A stretch of 64,000 nt of DNA from the NCBI RefSeq assembly GCF_020883535.1, contig NZ_CP086654.1, positions 62,001 to 126,000 on the forward strand, read 5' to 3'. Made by a program: the position numbers and the translations under genes. This stretch comes from Staphylococcus ratti (GTDB taxonomy: Bacteria > Bacillota > Bacilli > Staphylococcales > Staphylococcaceae). A model generated the notes under the pieces. It was not told where the DNA came from. It saw only the letters and a program-made list of their open reading frames with translations, and made no database searches. Position 1 is the first letter of the stretch. The number at the start of each line of letters is the position of its first letter. Shown here piece after piece: positions 7,852 to 17,651 of this stretch.

Positions 7852-9702
7852 ATGATGAAACAACTTGAAGTCGCTTTACAAGGTCTGATTACTAAAGATC
7901 CTACGGTAGTTAATGAGAATGCCAATAAAGATAGTAATACATTTTCAACGATGCGTGATTTGACAGCAGGTGTCGTATCAAAAACCTATGCTTTACAACA
8001 TTTGTTACCCCGACGCGTGGCAGAAGCACATAAAAATGGAGATATTCACTTTCACGATTTAGATTATCACCCGTTTCAGCCATTAACCAATTGTTGCTTA
8101 ATTGATGCAGACTCGATGTTACAACATGGGTTTGAGATTGGAAATGCGAATGTCACTTCTCCGAAATCTATTCAAACCGCAACGGCGCAACTCGTACAAA
8201 TTATCGCGAATGTTTCAAGCAGTCAGTATGGCGGTTGTACGGTTGACCGTGTAGATGAATTACTGAGTACATATGCGCGTTACAACGAAGCGCACCATCG
8301 TGAAGTGGCAGAACAATTTGTTAAACCAGAAGCGATAGACGATTATGTGGATCAACAAGTCTCAAAAGATGTTTACGATGCGATTGAAAGTTTAGAGTAT
8401 GAAATTAATACGTTATATACATCGAATGGTCAAACACCATTTGTCACATTAGGATTTGGATTAGGTACAGACGAATTGAGTAGAAAAATTCAACAATCCA
8501 TTTTGAAAATACGGATTAAAGGGTTGGGCAAAAATAGAATGACTGCGATTTTCCCTAAATTGGTATTTTCAATTAAAAAAGGTGTTAATTTTAGTGAAAG
8601 TGACCCTAACTATGATATTAAACAACTTGCTTTAGAATGTTCCACAAAACGGATGTATCCAGATGTTTTAAACTACGAAGCATTGGTTAACATTTTAGGT
8701 GATTTTAAAGCGCCAATGGGGTGTCGCTCTTTTCTTCCGGCATGGCAAGATGCAAAAGGCGACTTTGAAAACAACGGCCGTTGTAACTTAGGTGTTGTCA
8801 CGTTAAATCTTCCACGAATTGCGATTGAATCGAAAGGAAATAAAGTCGCATTTTGGAACGGTTTTCACGAACGTATGGATGTTTTACATGAAGCCTTGTT
8901 GTATCGCATTGAGCGTGTGCTTCAGGCCACTCCAGAAAATGCGCCGATTTTATATCAAAGCGGGGCATATAAATATAAATTACAAGAAGGAGAATCGGTA
9001 GCCGCATTGTTTCAACACCGTCGAGCAACAATTTCAATGGGCTATATCGGTCTATATGAAGCGGCAACCGTCTTTTATGGTCCGAATTGGGAAACAAACC
9101 CTGAAGCTAAAGCTTTTACACTCGATATTTTGAAAGAAATGAAAGACTACCAACTGAAGTGGACTGAGGAAACGGATATTTGGTTTAGTATCTACAGCAC
9201 CCCAAGTGAATCATTGACCGACCGTTTCTGTCGCTTAGATTATGAACGATTTGGTGCTATTCCAGATGTGACGGACAAAGGCTATTATCAAAATTCGTTC
9301 CATTATGATGTAAGAAAAGACGTCACACCTTTTGAAAAAATAGATTTTGAAAAAGCATATCCACAGTATGCGAGCGGTGGATTTATTCATTATTGTGAAT
9401 ATCCTAAGTTGAATCATAATTTAAAGGCACTTGAAGCGGTATGGGATTATGCTTACGACAAAGTAGGTTATTTAGGAACGAATATTCCAATTGACCGCTG
9501 CTATGACTGTGGATATGAAGGAGATTTTGAAACGACAGAAACAGGCTATACTTGCCCACATTGTGGTAACCAAGATCCTAAAACGATCGATGTAGTAAAA
9601 CGAACATGCGGTTATTTAGGTAATCCTGTTCAACGCCCTGTAATTGAAGGACGTCAAAAAGAAATTTGTGCACGTGTAAAACATATGAAGGAACCGAAAT
9701 AG
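7852..9702 (+). CDS. nrdD: Anaerobic ribonucleoside-triphosphate reductase NrdD
   Basis: The 616-aa glycyl-radical enzyme reduces ribonucleoside triphosphates to deoxy forms without oxygen. The C-terminal zinc site has C550, C553, C568 and C571 (CYDC and CPHC), and the glycyl radical residue is Gly587 in RTCGYLG. Active-site motifs such as SSSQYGGCTVD and GCRSFL are present. No N-terminal ATP-cone is evident, as expected for this length. Two start codons are adjacent (7852 and 7855) behind AAAGGGA; either is possible. nrdG follows after 1 bp, so the reductase and its activase are coupled. Two NrdR boxes stand directly upstream. Confidence 0.96.
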   Translation: MMKQLEVALQGLITKDPTVVNENANKDSNTFSTMRDLTAGVVSKTYALQHLLPRRVAEAHKNGDIHFHDLDYHPFQPLTNCCLIDADSMLQHGFEIGNANVTSPKSIQTATAQLVQIIANVSSSQYGGCTVDRVDELLSTYARYNEAHHREVAEQFVKPEAIDDYVDQQVSKDVYDAIESLEYEINTLYTSNGQTPFVTLGFGLGTDELSRKIQQSILKIRIKGLGKNRMTAIFPKLVFSIKKGVNFSESDPNYDIKQLALECSTKRMYPDVLNYEALVNILGDFKAPMGCRSFLPAWQDAKGDFENNGRCNLGVVTLNLPRIAIESKGNKVAFWNGFHERMDVLHEALLYRIERVLQATPENAPILYQSGAYKYKLQEGESVAALFQHRRATISMGYIGLYEAATVFYGPNWETNPEAKAFTLDILKEMKDYQLKWTEETDIWFSIYSTPSESLTDRFCRLDYERFGAIPDVTDKGYYQNSFHYDVRKDVTPFEKIDFEKAYPQYASGGFIHYCEYPKLNHNLKALEAVWDYAYDKVGYLGTNIPIDRCYDCGYEGDFETTETGYTCPHCGNQDPKTIDVVKRTCGYLGNPVQRPVIEGRQKEICARVKHMKEPK

Positions 9703-9703
9703 T

Positions 9704-10237
9704 ATGAGCGCCTTAAATATCGTTGAAGGACGCGGTTATATCGCCAAAATAGAACAACATAGTTTTGTCGATGGGGAAGGCGTGCGCGTGAGTTTATATG
9801 TTTCAGGTTGCCCTTTTCAATGCCAAGGTTGCTACAATGTCGCAGCACAAAACTTCACGTATGGCGAACCTTTTTCCGAAACATTACTTGAAGAAATTTT
9901 GGCTTCATGTGAACCGAATTATATTACGGGATTAAGCATACTAGGCGGCGAACCGTTTTGTAATGTAGATATTACGTTGAAAGTCGCACAAGCGTTTCGT
10001 CAAAAATTTGGACAACGTAAAACTTTATGGGTGTGGACGGGTTTTTTATTTGAATATTTAAGTCGCACGACAAACAAACGTTTTCAATTACTTTCTTTAA
10101 TTGATGTGCTTATAGACGGCCCATTTATACAAGCATTATATCAACCCAACTTGCCGTATAAAGGCTCATTAAATCAACGTGTGATCGACGTCCAAGCCTC
10201 ACTCAATGAAGGAAAACCTGTCACGTATATCGCCTAA
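9704..10237 (+). CDS. nrdG: Anaerobic ribonucleotide reductase activase NrdG
   Basis: This 177-aa radical SAM protein carries the CxxxCxxC cluster motif at C36, C40 and C43 (SGCPFQCQGCYN) and the later GGEPF SAM-binding motif (about residues 86-90). It uses a 4Fe-4S cluster and S-adenosylmethionine to make the glycyl radical on NrdD. The gene starts one base after the nrdD stop, so expression is coupled. Length matches the usual 175-180 aa. No clear terminator sits right behind it; the next strong hairpin is at 10358. Confidence 0.95.
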   Translation: MSALNIVEGRGYIAKIEQHSFVDGEGVRVSLYVSGCPFQCQGCYNVAAQNFTYGEPFSETLLEEILASCEPNYITGLSILGGEPFCNVDITLKVAQAFRQKFGQRKTLWVWTGFLFEYLSRTTNKRFQLLSLIDVLIDGPFIQALYQPNLPYKGSLNQRVIDVQASLNEGKPVTYIA

Positions 10238-10350
10238 TATAAAAGCGATTTGGAAATCAAGATAGAATGATAAATCGATCAACGATGCGACTGGCGTATA
10301 GCTTAGTAGTATAAGAATAAGAAGGTAGGATAGTATCGAGTTCAAATAAT

Positions 10351-10398
10351 AAAAAAAGCCTCGTGAAAACGTCACAGACGATTCACGAGGCCATTTTA
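10351..10398. terminator. Bidirectional terminator between nrdG and the adhesin gene
   Basis: A perfect 10-bp stem (10358-10367 with 10382-10391, arm GCCTCGTGAA) is flanked by A7 on the left and TTTTATT on the right. It can stop the minus-strand adhesin transcript and the plus-strand nrdDG transcript. Confidence 0.85.
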
Positions 10399-10449
10399 TT
10401 TAATCAATCACAGGATATGAACTTATTTCAATGTAATGCTTAAGTACAA

Positions 10450-13400
10450 TTATGACTTAGCTTTGTCTTGATTGTGTTTTTTTCTTCTGAGTAAGAAAAG
10501 TGCACCGAGTCCAGCGATGAATGATCCAGCGAGACCGCTGTTCATTGTTTCGCTACCTGTTTCAGGTAATGTCGCTTTTGCAGGTGAGTGATGCGCTTTA
10601 CCTGATTGTGGCATTGTTTTTGATGCCACAGGTTTCTGTGACTGAGACTTACTAGGCGTTGAACTAGGTGTTGGTTTTGGTTCCGGCTTTGGTTGTGGTG
10701 TCGGACCAGGTGTTGGCTCAGGTTTTGGTTCTGGCGTTGGTTTTGGCGCTGGTCCAGGAGTCGGCTCAGCCGTTGGTTTATAGAACCCAGAATCAACAGA
10801 GAAGTCATCGCTATTATTAATTGTTACTTTTGTAGATAAGCCGTCAGAATCAAGGTGGTCATTGCCCACATTTGATTGAGTAGGCTCGTAACCTTGAGGT
10901 TGAGTGAAAGTGATTGTGTATTCACCATTTTCAAGACCTTTAAAAACGTACTTACCAGAAGCGTCCGTAGTCGTTGTTACAGTAGAACCGTCTGGCTTCG
11001 TTAAAGTAACAGTAACACCAGGGATACCTGTTTCGTTAGCGTTTTGGATACCATCTTTGTTTGCGTCGTTCCAAACGTAATCGCCGATTTCATATTTTGC
11101 AGGCACAGGTTTTGGTTCTGGCGTTGGCTTGAAGAACCCAGAGTCAACAGTAAGGTTATCACTATTGTCGATCGTTACTTTTGTAGATAAGCCGTCAGAA
11201 TCAAGATGGTCATCTCCTACATTTGATTGAGTAGGTTCATAACCTTGAGGTTGAGTGAAAGTGATTGTGTATTCACCGTTTTCAAGACCTTCGAAGACGT
11301 ACTTACCAGAAGCGTCCGTAGTCGTTGTTACAGTAGAACCATCTGGTTTTGTTAAAGTAACAGTCACGCCAGGGATACCTACTTCGTTAGAGTTTTGGAT
11401 ACCGTCTTTGTTAGAGTCGTTCCAAACGTAGTCACCTAATTTGTAAGTCGCAGGTGTAGGTTTTGGTTCTGGCGTTGGTTTGAAGAACCCAGAGTCAACA
11501 GTAAGGTTATCACTATTCTCGATCGTTACTTTTGCAGACAAGCCGTCAGAATCAAGATGGTCATCACCCACATTTGATTGAGTAGGTTCATAACCTTTAG
11601 GTTGAGAGAAAGTCACCGTGTAGTCACCGTTTTCAAGACCTTCGAAGACGTACTTACCAGAAGCATCCGTAGTCGTTGTTACAGTAGAACCATCTGGTTT
11701 CGTTAAAGTAACCGTAACGCCAGGGATACCCATTTCGTTAGAATTTTGGATACCGTCTTTGTTAGAGTCGTTCCAAACGTAGTCACCTAATTTGTAAGTC
11801 GCAGGTGCAGGTTTTGGTTCTGGAGCTGGTTGGTAGAACCCAGAGTCAATAGTGAAATTGTCAGCATCGTTAATTGTAACTTCTTTAACTTGTCCGTCAG
11901 AATCAACAGATGTGTCACTTCCAGCATTTACGATTGTTGGAAGATAACCTTCAGGTGCTGTGAATTCAACAGTATATTTACCGTTAGATAAATTATCGAA
12001 TAAGTAATTTCCGTATTGATCCGTAACGCCAGTTCTAACAACTTCTCCATTACTATCTTTTAATGTGACAACGACATTTGAAAGCGGTGTTTCACCTACA
12101 TCTTGAATACCGTTATGATTAGAATCGTTCCAAACGTAATCACCTAAACTATATGTTTTATCAGTGCCATCTCCAGAGCCAGAGCTTTTTTTAACTATAA
12201 AACCGTTGTCGAAGTAAAAGCTTGATGAAGCGCCACACGTATCGGTTGCTGCTAATTTTACTCTTGTTGACAACTCAGTGCTGTATGTAGGATCAAATTC
12301 AGAATCCATTACAACTACAAAAGGTGTATTGATTGCACCAAAGTTCACTTCTAAATTACCGTTAGAATTTGTGTATATGCTACCATTTCTATAAAAATCT
12401 GGAGCTAAATCTTTATAGCCTTCTGGGTTGAAGTAGTAGCTGTCTGTTAAATAACTTGGATCTGAAACTTGATAAATATGCAATTTAGAAATGTCATAAT
12501 TGATGATTGCATTACTTTCTTGCTTATTTTTACCTAGTACTAAATACGCACTACTTAAGCTTGCGTTTTTAGGGTTAACGTAAATGGTTTCAGTAAACTT
12601 ATTCGTTTTTTTAGTACCATCTACACTTGTAATCATAGAATCAACAGATGCTGGATATGCCCCGTGGTCATGTCTATCATACGCGTAAGTAATAGATGTT
12701 GTATATTTTTCTCCAGCTAAATCATATGTTAAGTCGTATATTCCAGAATTTTGAGCTGTTTTACGATCAGCAAACTGCGTTAAATCAAATTGGCCTGAAA
12801 TATTTTCTTTATTGTTAACCCAATCAGTAAAAGTATAAGTAAGTGTCTTAGACTGGGTATCGTATACACCATTAGCAATAACGAAACCTGATGGCGAATA
12901 TAAATTTATAGGTACTTGATTATTGCTTGCAGAAAAATCTGATTCCCCGTTAAGTGTTGAATATTTTGGCATGCGAAGTGTGAAATAGTCTCCACCATGA
13001 ATTTTGCCGTTAACTGTATAATGAGCAGTTAAACGGAAGTTACCACTCGCATTAGGGTCAATTTGTGTTTCAGAAGTATTTGGATTCTTGATTGTTACTA
13101 AATTGTTGACGTTAGAACCTGTTGCATCAGCTGATCTTGTAGGTGTAGCTGTCGTAGATCTTACACTAGCTGAACGTAATGCTGGTGCTTTTTGAGCTGT
13201 TTTAGCAATTGTATCTGTATCCTTATCATTTGAAGGTGTTTTTGTTAAATCAGTTGCACTTGGGCTAGAAACAGTTGTAGTCGGAAGTTTTTGAGCTGAG
13301 TCAACATTAACAGGTTGTACATCATTTTCAGCTTGAGTTTTTGATGTAGTTGTTGCACTAGAAGCAGACGTATCCGAAGCCTTTACAGGAGCTGAAGAGG

Positions 13401-13857
13401 CCTCTGGTTTGACTGTTTTTGTTGTGCTTTGTGGAACAGCTTCAGAATCAGTTTTAGTTGTTTGAGCTGAAGGTTCTGTAGTAGTGCTAGACTCTGTAGA
13501 TGACGCTTTAGTAGCTTCTTTCTCAGTAGTACTATCAACATTGTCGTTTGATTTTGCTGTTTTAGTAGTTGCTTCATTTACAGGAGAGGAACTAGCCTCA
13601 GTAGAAGGTGTTGATGCTTTTTCAGCTGCTTGCTGATTCGCATTTGAGTCAGTGGTCTTAGTGAGTGCCTCTGAATCATTAGTTGTTTTTGATGTTGTTA
13701 CGTCTGTTAAAGTGGCTGAAGTATTTTCAGCAGCTTTGGCTTCATCGTGAGTGCCGAGTAATAAAAGTGAGCCTAAAAGAATAGACGCAGTACCTACAGT
13801 AAATTTACGAATAGAGTACTTATTTTGTCTATTCGGAAGAAAAGCATATTTCTTCAT
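10450..13857 (-). CDS. Cell-wall-anchored MSCRAMM adhesin with four SdrD-type B domains
   Basis: The 1135-aa product begins with a YSIRK-type signal peptide ([17 protein letters not shown], cleavage near A42). A Ser/Thr-rich disordered region runs to about 245. A ligand-binding A region (two Ig-like N2/N3 folds) spans about 250-560. Four B domains of about 117 aa start near 569, 686, 803 and 921, each opening GDYVWND and holding Asp-rich calcium sites (SNKDGIQ, DSDG). A Pro-Lys-Glu-rich wall-spanning segment (about 1030-1075) replaces the SD repeats of Sdr proteins. LPETG near 1101, a hydrophobic stretch and RRKK complete a sortase A signal. GGAGG precedes the ATG. It should bind host matrix proteins such as fibrinogen; the ligand cannot be told from sequence. 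B2-B4 are nearly identical in DNA, so copy number may vary. Confidence 0.92.
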   Translation of the reverse strand: MKKYAFLPNRQNKYSIRKFTVGTASILLGSLLLLGTHDEAKAAENTSATLTDVTTSKTTNDSEALTKTTDSNANQQAAEKASTPSTEASSSPVNEATTKTAKSNDNVDSTTEKEATKASSTESSTTTEPSAQTTKTDSEAVPQSTTKTVKPEASSAPVKASDTSASSATTTSKTQAENDVQPVNVDSAQKLPTTTVSSPSATDLTKTPSNDKDTDTIAKTAQKAPALRSASVRSTTATPTRSADATGSNVNNLVTIKNPNTSETQIDPNASGNFRLTAHYTVNGKIHGGDYFTLRMPKYSTLNGESDFSASNNQVPINLYSPSGFVIANGVYDTQSKTLTYTFTDWVNNKENISGQFDLTQFADRKTAQNSGIYDLTYDLAGEKYTTSITYAYDRHDHGAYPASVDSMITSVDGTKKTNKFTETIYVNPKNASLSSAYLVLGKNKQESNAIINYDISKLHIYQVSDPSYLTDSYYFNPEGYKDLAPDFYRNGSIYTNSNGNLEVNFGAINTPFVVVMDSEFDPTYSTELSTRVKLAATDTCGASSSFYFDNGFIVKKSSGSGDGTDKTYSLGDYVWNDSNHNGIQDVGETPLSNVVVTLKDSNGEVVRTGVTDQYGNYLFDNLSNGKYTVEFTAPEGYLPTIVNAGSDTSVDSDGQVKEVTINDADNFTIDSGFYQPAPEPKPAPATYKLGDYVWNDSNKDGIQNSNEMGIPGVTVTLTKPDGSTVTTTTDASGKYVFEGLENGDYTVTFSQPKGYEPTQSNVGDDHLDSDGLSAKVTIENSDNLTVDSGFFKPTPEPKPTPATYKLGDYVWNDSNKDGIQNSNEVGIPGVTVTLTKPDGSTVTTTTDASGKYVFEGLENGEYTITFTQPQGYEPTQSNVGDDHLDSDGLSTKVTIDNSDNLTVDSGFFKPTPEPKPVPAKYEIGDYVWNDANKDGIQNANETGIPGVTVTLTKPDGSTVTTTTDASGKYVFKGLENGEYTITFTQPQGYEPTQSNVGNDHLDSDGLSTKVTINNSDDFSVDSGFYKPTAEPTPGPAPKPTPEPKPEPTPGPTPQPKPEPKPTPSSTPSKSQSQKPVASKTMPQSGKAHHSPAKATLPETGSETMNSGLAGSFIAGLGALFLLRRKKHNQDKAKS

Positions 13858-14742
13858 GGTATTCCTCCAATTGTTTACATAAAATTTTGTAGTTACTCAG
13901 TTGTTTATGCGTGTGACAGAATGTATACAATAAGTATCGCACTACTTTTTGACACGGAATATAATTTCATAATAAAACAGATGAGTAACGCATAGGTCAG
14001 TATAGCAGAATGTTGGAGGAACTCAATAGATTTTAAATTTTTACTTTGCTTAAATAATTATTGAATTTTTTTAATAAACAAAACTGGCATAAATACTGAT
14101 TTTTTTGATTATATATTCAAATTTATACGCAATAAAAATAAGGCATTTGCACTATGAAAATTAATGAAAACACAAATGTTGTGCGCTTTTGAATAGCTAT
14201 AGTAATTGAAAATTTTGGATAGAAAAAAGCAAAATAAACATTTTAAAAAGTGTAAAATTAAAAAGCAAAAACATGAAATGGAAATGATAAAATAGATTTA
14301 CTAATGTAAAAGTATATATAGTGATTATCAATAACTTTGATGTGCTGTAAAGGAAAAGAGAGGCCTAAAGTTGAAAGAAACGAATCGAATAACAGTATTA
14401 TTGTTAAAAGCATTAAGGTGTAATTTTACGAACCCAAAAAAGAAGAGATTAAATAAGCTTTGAAAGAAACGTTATGTGAAAGCAAGTTTTAGAGAGAAAA
14501 TAATTTAGATCTTTGCACAATAAGCCAAATTTAAAGCACTACCAAAATAGAGAGGCTTATGTCCTAATAATTCCGCAGAAAACCAATTAACGAATAACGA
14601 TTACAATGTTAAATAACTGAGAAACAGATACGATATTCCTACGGTTAAAGTCTCTAAATTAACATTAAAAGGAATAGGCAATCTCAAAGTTGCGCTAATA
14701 CAATGGCACAAATAAAAGTAAATTACTTTTAAATCACCAGTA
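13858..14742. other. Gene-free AT-rich region upstream of the adhesin and XRE genes
   Basis: About 880 bp hold no convincing gene. The left end must carry the adhesin promoter on the minus strand. A 30-codon frame from TTG at 14371 has only a weak ribosome binding site. Bases 14460-14740 translate into short pieces broken by stops and look like decayed coding DNA that I cannot assign. Confidence 0.5.
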
Positions 14743-14778
14743 TTGGCAGACGTCAATTGCTTTTCCTGGGAAATAATG

Positions 14779-14800
14779 TACTATAAAAAGTTTTATAGTA
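14779..14800. promoter_or_regulatory. Near-perfect palindrome, likely operator for the XRE gene
   Basis: Arms TACTATAAAA and TTTTATAGTA are exact reverse complements separated by AG, a 22-bp dyad 80 bp before the XRE start. HTH proteins of this type usually regulate themselves, so it is a good operator candidate. Confidence 0.6.
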
Positions 14801-14880
14801 TCAATACATGGAATTATAAAGAGTTTGGGTGGTATGCATCATTTTATCAAGTTAGTTTAAAAGTAAGGGAGCTGTTAAAT

Positions 14881-15453
14881 ATGGAAGTAGGTAAACAAAT
14901 CAAATACTACAGAAAAGCACATGATTTATCTCAAACTGCATTAGCAGATAAAGTCTATGTTTCTAGCCAAACAATTTCTAATTGGGAAAACGAAAGAAGC
15001 TATCCAGATTTAGAAAGTTTAATTAGTCTTACTGAATTATTTAACATTTCCCTTGATCAACTTGTTAAAGGAGATGTAGAAGTAATGAAAAATACGTTAG
15101 ACAGAAATAACATGGATGAATACGGAAAACGTATGGTAATTTTCATGTTGTTATTTGCAGTGTCTGAAGGTGCAGCATTGAGTTTAAGCGATGGGTGGTT
15201 CGGTTTATTATTGCCTTTTGTGTTTTGGATAATAGGGATGCGCTATGCAATGAAGATAGAATATTTAAAGAAAAAATATGATGTAAAAACATATAAAGAA
15301 ATAGTAGACTATCTAGAGAATAATAATACAACCCCGAAGGCGCCAAGAAATAAAACAAAGTATATTTTTGAAACAATTTTTATTGTAACAGGATTCATAG
15401 TTTCTGCAGTCATAATTATGCTATTAAGCATGTGGTTATTTGGATGGCTATAA
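14881..15453 (+). CDS. XRE-family transcriptional regulator with C-terminal membrane segments
   Basis: I choose the ATG at 14881 (190 aa), which follows AAGGGAGCTG. The first 60 residues are a Cro/CI helix-turn-helix: GKQIKYYRKAHDLSQ, TISNWENERSYPD and SLDQLVKGD. A charged linker follows, then two hydrophobic segments (about 85-120 and 158-188), so the regulator should be membrane-tethered. Related HTH-plus-TM proteins occur widely in staphylococci, where targets are mostly unknown. A perfect palindrome lies 80 bp upstream and a 17-bp-stem terminator follows, so it is its own transcription unit. It may sense membrane state or partner with a nearby transporter, but no partner is adjacent. Confidence 0.82.
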   Translation: MEVGKQIKYYRKAHDLSQTALADKVYVSSQTISNWENERSYPDLESLISLTELFNISLDQLVKGDVEVMKNTLDRNNMDEYGKRMVIFMLLFAVSEGAALSLSDGWFGLLLPFVFWIIGMRYAMKIEYLKKKYDVKTYKEIVDYLENNNTTPKAPRNKTKYIFETIFIVTGFIVSAVIIMLLSMWLFGWL

Positions 15454-15467
15454 CACTTATATAGTAG

Positions 15468-15512
15468 AAAAAAGAACGAGATAGAATTCAGAGATTCTAT
15501 CTCGTTCTTTTA
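15468..15512. terminator. Strong bidirectional terminator
   Basis: A perfect 17-bp stem (15471-15487 with 15494-15510) with a 6-nt loop, an A-run on the left and TTT on the right separates the XRE gene from the yidC-like gene. Confidence 0.85.
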
Positions 15513-15546
15513 CTTTGGTGGCTAAACTAGTTATTTCGTTTAGCCG

Positions 15547-16313
15547 CTATAAAGTGTCTTTTAAATAATATTTATGCGTGAAGAATAATTGAATTATAAG
15601 AAATCCTGCATTAATAGACCAATATAACCCTAATGCGGATGCAGAGGTAAGTGAAACACACACGATAATTATAGGAGATATAATGGCCATACCATAGCTA
15701 ATAGAGCTTGCGTTTTAGGAAGGCTTTTTATGGTGATTAATGGCTGAATAATGTACAAGCAACCTGCAATGAGAGTGATAATGATATCAGGATGAATTAA
15801 ATTAAACCACAGAAAATCAGCGTGTGCTGTTAGTCCGCCACTTGATGGCCATTTTAGTGCAGCATATAGGCCGAATAAAATAGGCATTTGTACGAATAAA
15901 GGGAGACAACCGAGTATGGATTGTATAGGATTGATATGGTTGTCTTTATATAATTTCATTAGGGCTTTGTTGGCCTTATTTTTTTCTTCTTGCGTTTTGG
16001 CTTGAATAAGTGCCGTTTTTAATTGGGTGATTTCTGGTTTTATCAGATTCATTTTGGTACGTAATTGATGACCGTTTTTTGATTGCATAAGCATAAATGG
16101 CAGCATAACCAGTCTCACGATGAACACGATTGTTATTATAGCTAAACCATAATTATTATTAAAAGTTGTAGCTATCAAGTGTAAAAGGGTGTCCATCGGA
16201 GCAGAGAATTGATGATATAAGCTATTCTCACGATGATCGCCGGAATAATTACAACCTGATAATAGAATCAGGCTAAAGAGCGATAAAACTGAGATACTTT
16301 TGTATGTTTTCAA
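15547..16313 (-). pseudogene. Second YidC/Oxa1-type membrane insertase, frameshifted near its C terminus
   Basis: The uninterrupted frame (15669-16313) encodes a 214-aa YidC/Oxa1 lipoprotein. It has a signal with lipobox LLSGC, a first transmembrane segment NYGLAIITIVFIVRLVMLPFML containing the conserved Arg, a charged loop, and the PLFVQMPILFGLY segment. It ends abruptly at MVWPLYLL. One base out of frame, the DNA continues MAIISPIIIVCVSLTSASALGLYW, the expected last membrane segment, and stops at 15547. Restoring one base near 15690 would give about 255 aa, the normal family size. Either the gene is broken or the assembly has an error. It overlaps the upstream XRE-TPR gene by 4 bp. It would be a paralogue of the housekeeping insertase. 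Confidence 0.85.
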
Positions 16314-17413
16314 TACGTTATCCCCCTTTGATTATAAATATTGAGTAATTTATGCTTTATCGGTTCAAACCCATTTAAGGATGTAAAGTGCGCATTTTCT
16401 AAAACGGTTGTCAGTAGAGTTTTGAGCATATTTTCATAGTTTGCGGGCAATTTTTCTCCTAGGGGCAATGTCTCAATCCATGCATCAATATGCGTAAAAA
16501 AATCGTCTTTTTGAAAAATAAAATGTTTCACTAAATACTCGAAACAGTCACAATATTTATTAAGATAAGTTTCAGCTTTTTGATCATCTTTCTTCGCATA
16601 ATATAGCGCAAATTGAAAATAGCAATTAATGCTTACATAAGGATATAAATCATCAACATTTAATGCTTGGTTCAAATGGTAAAATTTTAATTCAAGAGTT
16701 TCTATTGGCGTAGTATATAATTCATGTGTAAGCATTAAAGAAAAGTCGTACATCAAAATCATTAATGATTGATACATGTCTGTATGAAGCACGTTTTTAG
16801 CTTTTAAATGGTTTCCTTGTTGTAAATAAGCGCGTGTTAATAAAGCGTGTTCACCGAGTTTTAAATCAAAATCAGGAGTGGCATTTATAACGGATTCAAA
16901 GTCACCTTCAAAAGCATATAGCATTGTTTTATACACTTGAGCATGTTTTTTTAAGTAGACATCATCACAATTGTCTTCTGTTGTTTTAATAATTGATCGT
17001 GCTAAGGAAAGTGTTTCTTTAAAAAGTATTTCATCATCGCAGTACAATATATTATTCGCTAAAACACCTAATAATGAATTAAGGAATTTGAATTCATTTG
17101 CATGGTCAATGTAATGGGCTTTTACTGATAATAAATAAGCTTTATAACTAGTTTGTGGAATCATTTGTGTCAATTTTAAAGAGATTTTTCTTATATCTGC
17201 GTTGTTCAATGTCTTTTTATAGTTTAATAATTCATCTACTGTGATATTAAAAATTTTAGCTAGCTTAGGAAGCAAAGTAATATCAGGGTAAAGTATGCCA
17301 TTTTCCCATTTAGATATAGTTGTTTTTGTAATATTAAGATGTTCAGCTAAATTGTCTTGGGTCATGCCACATCTTAAACGTTCTCTTTTTATCGTTTGAT
17401 TAATTTGTATCAT
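16310..17413 (-). CDS. XRE regulator with TPR-like C-terminal domain
   Basis: The start is the ATG at 17413, preceded by GAGAGGTG; an upstream GTG overlaps that site. The 367-aa protein has an N-terminal helix-turn-helix (about 5-60: CGMTQDNLAEHLNITKTTISKWENG and ITVDELL). A helical repeat region of about 300 residues follows and resembles tetratricopeptide-type sensor domains of Rgg/PlcR-like regulators. Such domains often bind small signalling peptides, but that role is inferred. Its stop overlaps the start of the yidC-like gene in an ATGA-type junction, so the two are cotranscribed. The pairing suggests regulation tied to membrane insertion or to a membrane-processed signal. I do not recognise a named orthologue. 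Confidence 0.78.
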   Translation of the reverse strand: MIQINQTIKRERLRCGMTQDNLAEHLNITKTTISKWENGILYPDITLLPKLAKIFNITVDELLNYKKTLNNADIRKISLKLTQMIPQTSYKAYLLSVKAHYIDHANEFKFLNSLLGVLANNILYCDDEILFKETLSLARSIIKTTEDNCDDVYLKKHAQVYKTMLYAFEGDFESVINATPDFDLKLGEHALLTRAYLQQGNHLKAKNVLHTDMYQSLMILMYDFSLMLTHELYTTPIETLELKFYHLNQALNVDDLYPYVSINCYFQFALYYAKKDDQKAETYLNKYCDCFEYLVKHFIFQKDDFFTHIDAWIETLPLGEKLPANYENMLKTLLTTVLENAHFTSLNGFEPIKHKLLNIYNQRGITY

Positions 17414-17651
17414 TAGTAGCACCTCTCAGTTCATATGTTACTAGAATTGTGAAACGAAATGTATTTCTCATATAGCATCTTTTGGAAACAATGTTGCTAA
17501 TTTAGCAATAATGCGAATGATACCGTTTTACATCTATGTAATTCATCAAAATATTAACATTACATTTAAATCTATCCTTATGTTTTGTTCTAGGAATTAT
17601 ATTAAATTACGTCTATAATATGAGTGAGTTATTTTTAGAAAGGTGAAGGCT

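Noticed and set aside
14371-14463. 30-codon frame LKETNRITVLLLKALRC and onward
   Set aside because: TTG start, weak ribosome binding site, no neighbours and no recognisable pattern; chance is likely.
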